From Nocardia nova (GTDB lineage: Bacteria > Actinomycetota > Actinomycetes > Mycobacteriales > Mycobacteriaceae), in the NCBI RefSeq assembly GCF_002933465.1, contig NZ_PSZE01000004.1:62001-126000 (forward strand): a stretch of DNA of 64,000 bases, written 5' to 3'. Below are positions 63,996 through 64,000 of the stretch, in pieces. The notes under the pieces are model-generated. The model saw only the letters and a list, made by a program, of their open reading frames with translations, made no database searches and was not told the origin of the DNA. How positions within the stretch are numbered: position 1 is the first letter of the stretch; every line of letters starts with the position of its first letter. Made by a program: the position numbers and the translations under genes.

Positions 63996-64000
63996 GGACA

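Overview
The window is high-GC actinobacterial DNA, most likely from Nocardia or a close relative in the Mycobacteriales. The housekeeping backbone follows the gene order of the Mycobacterium tuberculosis Rv2400c-Rv2342 segment: cysTWA, sir-cysH-chelatase, hemW, hrcA-dnaJ2-rsmE, phoH-ybeY-corC-like-era, recO, uppS, smtB/zur, glyS, a TPM-domain protein, dgt, dnaG and an Rv2342-like gene. Many genes start with GTG, and at least eleven have a TANNNT-like -10 hexamer only 6-8 bases before the start codon, the arrangement of leaderless mycobacterial and nocardial transcripts.

Region by region. 1-2141: end of a sulfate ABC importer operon (cysT partial, cysW, cysA). 2497-11339: a lineage-specific stretch with two membrane-anchored Hsp70-like ATPases, a GntR-MFS operon, and an AurF-like diiron oxygenase with its ferredoxin/ferredoxin reductase (fprB). 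11635-12423: a HAD phosphatase. 12502-18316 (minus strand): the assimilatory sulfate-reduction operon sir-cysH-cysD-cysN-sirohydrochlorin chelatase, preceded by an unannotated leaderless 30-codon leader peptide with a Cys-Ser-Ala-Ser-Cys segment, a candidate cysteine attenuator. 18485-19739: a broken quinone oxidoreductase gene beside an AraC regulator. 19785-32199: heme, chaperone, RNA-processing and repair genes, with two unusual repeat clusters around ybeY. 32209-34058: an F420-type oxidoreductase behind a MerR-type promoter and a methyltransferase, lying between recO and uppS. 34139-37733: uppS, ybjN-like, zur/arsR and glyS. 37935-42826: an oxidoreductase, then an ABC exporter with a two-component system. 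43004-50218: TPM protein, metallo-hydrolase, YdcF-like protein, dgt, dnaG and a small membrane protein.

50512-52520: tRNA-Asn with a 5'-truncated integrase remnant, a DUF35-like protein, a membrane protein and an SDR relic. This looks like a decayed integration site.

52785-61927 is the most interesting part: a probable light/B12-controlled carotenoid and photoprotection regulon. It holds a LitR/CarH-type MerR regulator, a secreted lipocalin, a photolyase, an SDR-DUF2867 protein, crtE-crtI-crtB, and an unrecognised secreted protein. Three control regions (near 53799, 61201 and 61362) carry near-identical tandem 11-bp direct repeats based on TATGCATCGAT. These link all three transcription units to one regulator. 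No lycopene cyclase is visible. The window ends with a glutamine-synthetase-like gene and a conserved hypothetical gene at the edge.
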